Positions 1 through 5,311 of a stretch of 15,251 bases of DNA are shown here, piece by piece; positions within the stretch are counted from its first letter, which is position 1; each line of letters opens with the position of its first letter. Below the pieces are notes generated by a model. That model was not told the DNA's origin. It saw only the letters and a list, made by a program, of their open reading frames with translations, and did not search any database. This stretch comes from Planctomycetota bacterium (GTDB lineage Bacteria > Planctomycetota > Brocadiia > Brocadiales > Brocadiaceae): NCBI GenBank assembly GCA_023261465.1, contig JAHFOW010000002.1, positions 14,848 through 30,098 of the forward strand, given 5' to 3'. A program made the translations under genes and the position numbers.

Positions 1-105
1 TTTGAAGTAACGGATACTACCTTTGACAATGGCGGCGTGGGTCTCTGGACAAAGTCCGATTCCTCTACCTATTTTGACGACCTGGTAATTCAGGAAATAA
101 AGTAG
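1..105 (+). CDS. C-terminal end of a LamG/DUF1080-like secreted protein (partial)
   Basis: The reading frame is open from base 1 to a TAG at 103-105, giving 34 residues that end FDDLVIQEIK. The segment GGVGLWTKSDSSTYFDDL resembles the last beta-strands of concanavalin A-like jelly-roll domains (LamG, DUF1080, 3-keto-disaccharide hydrolase type), where a 'G-x-VGLWTKxDSxxYFDD' ending is common in planctomycetes and acidobacteria. Such domains are usually exported and bind or cleave carbohydrate. The start, any signal peptide and any catalytic part lie outside the window, so the function of the whole protein cannot be stated. The family assignment rests on one short motif. Confidence 0.6.
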   Translation, partial: FEVTDTTFDNGGVGLWTKSDSSTYFDDLVIQEIK

Positions 106-128
106 AGTCGTTCCAGCGGAACGTCTCT
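104..128 (+). terminator. Hairpin overlapping the stop codon of the partial gene
   Basis: AGAGTCGTTCC (104-114) pairs with GGAACGTCTCT (118-128) across an AGC loop, with one internal mismatch. It begins inside the TAG stop, a position typical of a transcription terminator. There is no U-tract directly after the stem, so an intrinsic terminator is only a possibility; it could equally be an mRNA 3' end stabiliser or a short repeat. Confidence 0.35.
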
Positions 129-275
129 GCCATATTAGCAGTTTATGTTTTATAGCCCAACATGTGCTAGCTGTTTCATAACTCTTTATTTTATAATTTG
201 TTATTAATAATTTTCCCCGTCAAGTGTAACAGTGGCGTTGATTTTGCTCAATTTGACCCTTAGCAATTTCGATAT

Positions 276-305
276 TGTAGAGACGCAAAATCTTGCGTCT
301 CTACA
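276..305. repeat. Perfect 13-bp palindromic hairpin repeat
   Basis: TGTAGAGACGCAA (276-288) is followed by the loop AATC and the exact reverse complement TTGCGTCTCTACA (293-305). A GTAGAGACGCAA...TTGCGTCTCTAC palindrome is a dispersed intergenic element I have seen in cyanobacterial and other environmental genomes, so this is probably a copy of a REP-like family and not a site specific to this locus. That recognition is from memory. Confidence 0.7.
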
Positions 306-317
306 TACGCATTTTTT

Positions 318-449
318 AAGTCGCCGTGAGACATAATCTAATGTATAGAATTTCAAGGCTTATTGTCGTGCAACCCTTCAGGGTTGCATGTGGCAAGGCT
401 AAAGCCTCGCCCTACGTGTGATAGCGAAAAAAGTCGCCGAAGACATAAT
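318..449. repeat. Direct repeat pair flanking two hairpins
   Basis: A 20-base copy at 318-337 (AAGTCGCCGTGAGACATAAT) and a 19-base copy at 431-449 (AAGTCGCCGAAGACATAAT) differ only by TG versus A in the middle. The 93 bp between them contain the two hairpins at 369-411. The arrangement could be a duplicated target, a recombination scar or part of a larger compound repeat; the sequence alone does not say. Confidence 0.65.
369..411. repeat. Tandem pair of REP-like hairpins
   Basis: First hairpin: TGCAACCCT (369-377), loop TC, AGGGTTGCA (380-388), a perfect 9-bp stem. Second: GGCAAGGCT (392-400), loop AA, AGCCTCGCC (403-411), a 9-bp stem with one mismatch. They are only three bases apart. Compact paired stem-loops of this form fit a REP-type bacterial interspersed element. 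No coding capacity is present. Confidence 0.65.
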
Positions 450-499
450 TTATAAACACGTATTTTATACTTTATACTTTTTTTGAAAGGAGTTATGTT

Positions 500-949
500 A
501 TGGCCAGAGATTTGATAAAGTGGTCGGGTTTCCCGTCCATTTCCTCTTTACAGGGTGAAATGAACCGGATGTTTGACCGTTTCTTCAAAGGTGGTGAGGA
601 GTTTGGATTCGAAACAGGGGCATGGCTGCCTCCCGTTGATTTGGTGGAAACCAACGATAAAATCACGGTAAAGGCAGAAATTCCCGGTATCGACCCAAAG
701 GAAATTGACATCTCCATCCAGGGCGACACCCTCATCATCAAGGGAGAAAAGAAAGAGGAAAAGGAAGAAAAAGGAAAGAACTATTATCGCATGGAAAGGC
801 GCTACGGTGGTTTCACGCGTTCTATAGATCTTCCCTCCTCTGTGGATACCAACAAAGTGTCAGCAGAATGCAAGAACGGCGTGCTTGAAATTACCTTGCA
901 AAAAAAGGAAGAGGTTAAACCGAAACAGATTCAGGTGAAGGTAAGCTAA
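500..949 (+). CDS. Small heat shock protein, Hsp20/alpha-crystallin family
   Basis: The 149-residue product is an ATP-independent holdase chaperone of the cytoplasm: it binds unfolding proteins and passes them to the DnaK/ClpB systems. The N-terminal arm (about 1-40) includes FDRFFKGGEEFG. The alpha-crystallin domain spans about 42-138, with the family hallmark A-x-x-x-N-G-V-L in AECKNGVLEITL. The C-terminal tail has an I-x-V anchor (QIQVKV) that bridges oligomers. Length is normal for the family. The ATG at 500 is set by AAAGGAG at 486-492, seven bases upstream. It stands alone, convergent with murB. Heat-shock control is expected for the family, but no known operator is visible. Confidence 0.95.
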   Translation: MARDLIKWSGFPSISSLQGEMNRMFDRFFKGGEEFGFETGAWLPPVDLVETNDKITVKAEIPGIDPKEIDISIQGDTLIIKGEKKEEKEEKGKNYYRMERRYGGFTRSIDLPSSVDTNKVSAECKNGVLEITLQKKEEVKPKQIQVKVS

Positions 950-973
950 GGTACTTGTCTGGTATAAAGTACA

Positions 974-1030
974 GGAGGTTGAGAAATTGTGCGGGAGGGG
1001 ATCTCTGGCCTTTTCAATTTCTCATCCTCC
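974..1030. terminator. 16-bp inverted repeat between convergent hsp20 and murB
   Basis: GGAGGTTGAGAAATTG (974-989) and CAATTTCTCATCCTCC (1015-1030) are complementary at 15 of 16 positions, with a 25-base loop. It sits exactly between the stop codons of two converging genes, so a shared bidirectional terminator is the natural reading. It also has the shape of a small dispersed inverted repeat. There is no long U-tract on either side. Confidence 0.6.
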
Positions 1031-1036
1031 ACATTT

Positions 1037-1951
1037 TCATCGTTCTCCAACAACCGTAATCTCCGGTTCCAATGTATACCCCAGTTTTTCTTGTACTTCC
1101 TCACGCACCAATTCGATAAGTTGTAAGACATCGGCAGCTTTTGCATTACCCGTATTTACGATAAAGTTGGCATGTTTCCAGGAAACTTCGGCGCCGCCCA
1201 CGCGTTTGCCCTTCAGCCCTGCCTGATCAATCAGCCGCCCAGCGCCAATTTCTCCATCATGCATTTTAATCTTTTTAAACACCGACCCGCAGCTTGGATA
1301 CTCCTCTAAAGGGGGTTGTTTTGCAGAACGCCAGGCAAGATTTGATTCCACCACCGCCTGTATTTCTTCTTTTAGTTTCAGTTCCAGCTGAAACGTAACA
1401 TCAAGCACAATATCTTTCTGTACCTGTAAAATACTGCTATCGTAATCAAACTCAAAATAGTCAACCCCAACTGTTTGAATCTGTCCTTTTTCCGTAAAAA
1501 TACGGCTTGCGAGCGCTATTTTTTCAATAAACATCGTCCGTTGTCTATCGGGTGACAAGAAATGTAAATTCTGCCACATTGCGCCTCCAACGGTGCTTGG
1601 AATACCTGCAAAGTGCTCAAACCCTGATAATCCACGATCGCAACACAGATTAACAATATCGTTAATAATTGCGCCACTCTCTGCAAATACCCTATGATTG
1701 TCAAGGAATGCGATCTTATTTGCTAAATTACGAATCACTAACCCACGAAATCCCTTATCGGTAACTAAAATGTTCGCCCCACAGCCAAGGAGAAAGTACG
1801 GGACATAATTATGGTGCGCTTCCTGCGCTGCATTTATTAACTCTTCAATTGTGTGAACTTCAACAAATAAATCTGCCGACCCACCGATCTTGTATGTTGT
1901 GAACGGGGCAAGAGGTTTATTTTTTTTTATATTTGGAATATTTAACATCAT
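1037..1951 (-). CDS. murB: UDP-N-acetylmuramate dehydrogenase (MurB-like), atypical active site
   Basis: MurB reduces UDP-GlcNAc-enolpyruvate to UDP-MurNAc with NADPH and FAD in the cytoplasm, the second committed step of peptidoglycan synthesis. About 304 residues match the type II family in length. Visible are the FAD-binding segments YKIGGSADLFVE (about 21-32) and LLGCGANILVTDKGFRGLVI (about 55-74), GIPSTVGGA (about 117-125), the C-terminal-domain motif PSCGSVFKK containing the likely proton-donor Ser, and the final Glu region LEPEIT. Two things are odd: the usual NAGAYG-like stretch after GGA is replaced by MWQNLHFLSPDRQRT, and the 'YR-x-S' catalytic Arg is Asp (FDYDSSI). This looks like a divergent MurB subfamily. 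Start: TTG-ATG-ATG occur at 1954/1951/1948; I chose the first ATG. No Shine-Dalgarno is seen. It diverges from the acyltransferase gene at 2040. Confidence 0.85.
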   Translation of the reverse strand: MMLNIPNIKKNKPLAPFTTYKIGGSADLFVEVHTIEELINAAQEAHHNYVPYFLLGCGANILVTDKGFRGLVIRNLANKIAFLDNHRVFAESGAIINDIVNLCCDRGLSGFEHFAGIPSTVGGAMWQNLHFLSPDRQRTMFIEKIALASRIFTEKGQIQTVGVDYFEFDYDSSILQVQKDIVLDVTFQLELKLKEEIQAVVESNLAWRSAKQPPLEEYPSCGSVFKKIKMHDGEIGAGRLIDQAGLKGKRVGGAEVSWKHANFIVNTGNAKAADVLQLIELVREEVQEKLGYTLEPEITVVGER

Positions 1952-2039
1952 CAATAAAATTATGGTATATTATGTTGTTTAAAAATACACTTTAATAAAG
2001 TTAGCAAATTTATTATCCAATATCTAGCCTTAAATAATA

Positions 2040-3152
2040 ATGAATATCCGCATTGTTAGTGACGAAAGAGAATTTCTGTCCCTGAAGGACGACTGGAACA
2101 GAATAACACAGGACCTTATACCATTTCAAAGATTTGAGTGGATACATTTATGGTGGAAATATTTTGGAAAAGATAACGATCTCCAAATTCTTATAGTCAA
2201 AGAAGGCGATACAATTTCCGGGATAGCGCCTCTGTTCATAAAAAATATGCGGTTTTTAAAATTTTTAACCATCAGAAAGTTGTGTTTTCTTGGCGATGGG
2301 ATTGCCCCTTATTCAGATTTTTTAATCCAGCAGAATCAGAATAGAGAACAAGTTTTTCAATCACTCTTTCAATTTATTTTTATACATCTTTCATTTGATA
2401 TGGTAGGATTAAGTAATATCAACTCACATAATCCTCATTTTGACCTGTGGCAAAAATACACTGATTTAACAAACCTGAAGCTGGAACTTACTTATCAGTG
2501 TCCTAAAATCTGTCTTTCCGGGTACACGTCTTATAAAGATTATTTCAGCCAGTTAAGTAAAAATCACAAGCAGAGTTTGAAATTCAGGCAAAATAAAGTT
2601 ATGAAGAGCGGCGTCGATGTAGAATATGTTTTCAAGAGAGATATAACAGAAGAAGACATGGAAACGATAGCAACAATTCATGTAAAAAGACAGAAATTCC
2701 TTCACCAGAAAAACGTTCCTGGGAGATTCAGCTATTTTGCAGACACAAAAAAAATGGCTTTCCTGAAGGACTATTTTTGCCGCTGTAATCACGAATCAAA
2801 GATTCTTGCTTACATGAAATTCGACGGTTCGCCTATCTCTTATATATTGCTTATGGCAAGCAAAAACACCTTGTTCTATTGGAATACGGCCTTCGATAAC
2901 GACTATGCGTTCTTTGCGCCTACAAAATTGTTAATACACGAACTGGTAAAGTATGCTTTTGAAAACAACTTTACGTATCTTGATTTCCTGAGAGGTAGTG
3001 ATTCATACAAATTGCAGTGGTCTAATGACATGTCGGTCAATTACCAATTAACCCTAAGGAAAACCCTTACAGCGAGACTATCTTATTTATACAAATCCGT
3101 CGTGCCGGAATTCTTGCTGCCAAAGAAACTCAAGATTCAGCCTCTTGAATAA
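2040..3152 (+). CDS. GNAT-fold acyltransferase, CelD/BcsL (FemAB-like) family
   Basis: The 370-residue protein has the layout of the Acetyltransf_6 (CelD/BcsL) group: an N-terminal half that degenerates from the GNAT fold, and a C-terminal GNAT domain at about residues 170-330. Diagnostic stretches are LKFRQNKVMKSG after the linker, MKFDGSPISYILLM, and the family signature FTYLDFLRGSDSYKLQW near residue 315. Members are cytoplasmic enzymes found with exopolysaccharide or cell-surface biosynthesis genes; the acyl donor and acceptor are usually unknown. No such genes are neighbours here, so the substrate cannot be inferred. The ATG at 2040 has no clear ribosome binding site. Its promoter must lie in the 85-bp gap it shares with the divergent murB. 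Confidence 0.8.
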   Translation: MNIRIVSDEREFLSLKDDWNRITQDLIPFQRFEWIHLWWKYFGKDNDLQILIVKEGDTISGIAPLFIKNMRFLKFLTIRKLCFLGDGIAPYSDFLIQQNQNREQVFQSLFQFIFIHLSFDMVGLSNINSHNPHFDLWQKYTDLTNLKLELTYQCPKICLSGYTSYKDYFSQLSKNHKQSLKFRQNKVMKSGVDVEYVFKRDITEEDMETIATIHVKRQKFLHQKNVPGRFSYFADTKKMAFLKDYFCRCNHESKILAYMKFDGSPISYILLMASKNTLFYWNTAFDNDYAFFAPTKLLIHELVKYAFENNFTYLDFLRGSDSYKLQWSNDMSVNYQLTLRKTLTARLSYLYKSVVPEFLLPKKLKIQPLE

Positions 3153-3194
3153 AGAGATACATTCGCATGAAAAAATTTTGTCCCGTGCGTGAGT

Positions 3195-3270
3195 GTGTAA
3201 GGGCGAAGCATTTTCTGGTTTGAGTATAAACACATTTACGCCGATGATAGCAAATGCTTCGCCCCTACAC
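3195..3270. repeat. MITE/REP-like inverted repeat with 19-bp arms
   Basis: The left arm GTGTAAGGGCGAAGCATTT (3195-3213) and right arm AAATGCTTCGCCCCTACAC (3252-3270) are complementary at 18 of 19 positions around a 38-base centre. It fills the gap between the converging acyltransferase and acyl-CoA synthetase genes, ending four bases before the latter's stop codon. The arm sequence (GTAGGGGCGAAGCATT type) is one I associate with dispersed intergenic repeats in environmental bacteria. No transposase is encoded. It may also act as a bidirectional terminator. Confidence 0.75.
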
Positions 3271-3274
3271 TTTA

Positions 3275-4732
3275 TTATTCCTGTTTCAATGCTCTCTTGA
3301 GCACCTTACCAGTTGGACCGTGCGGCAGCTCTTTGAGAAATTCAAAGTACCTGGGCATTTTGTAAAGCGGCAAATACTTCGCGCAATATTCTTTAATTTC
3401 ACTTTCACTACACGTCATATTTTCGCGCAACGCTATAAATGCCTTGGGCACTTCACCACGAACTTTATCGGACACTCCAAGGACAGCTACTTCAAAGACT
3501 TTTTCATATCCACTAATAACATGTTCAATTTCATTCGGTGAAACATTTTCTCCGCTGATAATGATAAGCTCTTTTTTCCTTCCCGTGATCCACAGGAATC
3601 CTTCTTCATCCAGTTTCCCGTAATCTCCCGTCTTGAGCCAGCCATCGGAAGTGATAGTCTTTTTTGTTTCCGCCGGCAATTTAAAATATCCTTTCATCAC
3701 ATTCGGACCCTTCACCCAGATTTCACCTTCATTGTTTTTTGGCTGCGGGTATCCATTATCGTCTGCAATTTTTATTTCGAGATTATTTAAAGGAGGGCCA
3801 ATACTGCCATACTTGAATTTATCCGGGAGATTTACTGACACTATTGCTGTGGCCTCCGTCAGACCATATCCTTCTGTTAAAGGTACAGAAAATGTTTTAT
3901 TAAACGATTCCAGCACATCTCCCGGTAACGGTTCTCCACCTGAAGTGCATAGTTTCAGTGAACTCAGATTATAGTTCGATGTCTTTGCCGTTCTCAAAAG
4001 AACCCTGTACATAGAGGGAATAGCAAAGAGGGATGTTATTTTATGATTTTCAATTGCCTCGAGAACCTTTGGCCCGGAAAAGCGTTCATGGTAGATGACT
4101 GTCGCACCCATACACACGGGCAGGATTAAATTCGTAGTAAGTGCATAGGTATGGAAAAGCGGGAGTATTCCCAGCAGTATATCCCTTTCTGTAAACTTAA
4201 ATGCAGAAATGCATCCCTCAAGATTTTTCAAAAAGTTTCTATGTGTCAGCATTACTCCTTTGGGATTAGTGTCTGTTCCCGATGTGTAAAGTATAGCAGC
4301 CAGCTCTTCCATATTGCCCAGTTTTACCCTGTCTTCTTCCATCGGGGTAATATTGTCCTTATTACCATCTGAGAGCAGGATATTTTTTATGTGACCTTGC
4401 ATCTGAGGTGAAAACACCGTGTTTGTAACAATAGTGTCCATCTCGGCGTTTTGGATTACAAAAGACAATTGTTGCGGTGAAAGGAGATAGTTCAGAGGAA
4501 CCGGGGTTTTTTCTGTCATTAATACCCCATAAAATGATGTTACAAAGTCTTTGCCATTGGGGAGGAGTATTCCTATATGATTGCTGGATATATTTATTAA
4601 AGATAATCTGGCTGCATATAAGAGCGCTTCTTTGCGAATATCTTCATAGGTGTAAGTTCCATGTAAATCAACAACTGCAATTTTTTTTGCGTGTTTTTTA
4701 CACGTGTCCAGAAAAGTTTTTATCAGTGTCAT
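3275..4732 (-). CDS. Acyl-CoA synthetase / AMP-dependent ligase (ANL superfamily)
   Basis: The 485-residue enzyme activates a carboxylic acid with ATP to an acyl-adenylate and then transfers it, usually to CoA. Motifs in order: P-loop A3 at about 150-159 (TSGTDTNPKG), TSGGEPLP (263-270), A5 EGYGLTEATA (287-296), GEIWVKGPNVMKGY (336-349), A7 TGD (368-370), hinge region A8 GRKKELIIISGENVSPNEIE (384-403), and A10 Lys476 in PTGKVLKRAL. The complete core and C-terminal domains suggest an active fatty-acid or similar ligase; the substrate cannot be read from the sequence. The A3 loop is unusual, DT-N replacing the common TG-x. It lies 63 bp downstream of the zinc-finger gene and may be the last gene of the gyrB transcript. 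No Shine-Dalgarno is seen before the ATG. Confidence 0.88.
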   Translation of the reverse strand: MTLIKTFLDTCKKHAKKIAVVDLHGTYTYEDIRKEALLYAARLSLINISSNHIGILLPNGKDFVTSFYGVLMTEKTPVPLNYLLSPQQLSFVIQNAEMDTIVTNTVFSPQMQGHIKNILLSDGNKDNITPMEEDRVKLGNMEELAAILYTSGTDTNPKGVMLTHRNFLKNLEGCISAFKFTERDILLGILPLFHTYALTTNLILPVCMGATVIYHERFSGPKVLEAIENHKITSLFAIPSMYRVLLRTAKTSNYNLSSLKLCTSGGEPLPGDVLESFNKTFSVPLTEGYGLTEATAIVSVNLPDKFKYGSIGPPLNNLEIKIADDNGYPQPKNNEGEIWVKGPNVMKGYFKLPAETKKTITSDGWLKTGDYGKLDEEGFLWITGRKKELIIISGENVSPNEIEHVISGYEKVFEVAVLGVSDKVRGEVPKAFIALRENMTCSESEIKEYCAKYLPLYKMPRYFEFLKELPHGPTGKVLKRALKQE

Positions 4733-4795
4733 GAGGAACAGCGATATTCTTTGTTCGGGTATACGAAATTTTATGTGTATAGATACTTTGCAGCG

Positions 4796-5284
4796 CTAAT
4801 TTTTATTTTCATCCAGATATTCAATATCGGCAATTTTTTTCCCCGAATATTTCTTATCCAATTCTTCCATATCGCCATTTTCTGAATTACCAAGGGTACT
4901 TTCCCATGTGTAATTTACCTGCTGTGATTTTTCACCACACTCTTTTTCTTCTTCCTCTTTGCAACCTATACACAGGGTAGTAAACGGAATTGCTTTTAAC
5001 CTGGCCTTTTTAATTTGTTTGCCACACTGTTCGCAAATTCCGTAGTGGCCAGCCCTGATTCTTGCCAAGGCTTCTTCTATCTGTTTTAATTCTCTCGCAC
5101 CCTCTTCCGCAACGAGTATTTCCAGTTCTTCATTTGAGATGCTTGACGCTATTTCGGCCACATCCGTTATCTTTTCACTATTGGCGTCCTTGTATTTTTT
5201 GAGTCTCTCCTCAACTTCGTGCAACAACGTCTTTTTTTTAGCCTGGAGAAGACATTCCATCTGTTTTAATTCTTTGATATGCAT
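4796..5284 (-). CDS. TraR/DksA-family C4 zinc-finger protein
   Basis: The 162-residue protein has the DksA/TraR plan: an N-terminal coiled coil rich in Glu and Lys (about 1-75) and a four-Cys zinc finger C84-x2-C87-x17-C105-x2-C108 in YGICEQCGKQI...CIGC. DksA-type proteins enter the RNA polymerase secondary channel and alter initiation, often with ppGpp. The coiled-coil tip here reads D41-V-A-E44-I-A46, close to the DxxDxA of active DksA with Glu for the second Asp, so activity is plausible. An acidic tail of about 45 residues follows the finger. It starts 27 bp after the gyrB stop and is probably cotranscribed with it. AGGAG (5297-5301 region, minus strand) lies 12 bases before the ATG, rather far. 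An alternative is a DksA-like sporulation/general-stress regulator of YteA type. Confidence 0.85.
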   Translation of the reverse strand: MHIKELKQMECLLQAKKKTLLHEVEERLKKYKDANSEKITDVAEIASSISNEELEILVAEEGARELKQIEEALARIRAGHYGICEQCGKQIKKARLKAIPFTTLCIGCKEEEEKECGEKSQQVNYTWESTLGNSENGDMEELDKKYSGKKIADIEYLDENKN

Positions 5285-5311
5285 GAAACTTTCGAACTCC
5301 TACAATAAAAA

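Larger units (their letters stand above)
106..499. other. 394-bp noncoding region upstream of hsp20
   Basis: I see no gene here. It holds several hairpin repeats and one direct repeat (listed separately), then an A/T-rich stretch at 450-485 containing a tandem TTTATAC-TTTATAC, and the hsp20 ribosome binding site AAAGGAG at 486-492. No CIRCE-type heat-shock operator (TTAGCACTC-N9-GAGTGCTAA) is visible and no convincing -35/-10 pair stands out. Confidence 0.6.

Noticed and set aside
461..480. Tandem TTTATAC as a promoter -10 of hsp20
   Set aside because: TATACT occurs twice, but with no -35 at a proper distance and it lies only a few bases before the ribosome binding site, leaving almost no leader.
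493..741. Open frame on the minus strand inside hsp20
   Set aside because: Antisense shadow of a well-supported chaperone gene; no recognisable protein features.
1954..1954. TTG as the murB start
   Set aside because: Possible, but two in-frame ATG codons follow at once and no ribosome binding site favours the TTG.
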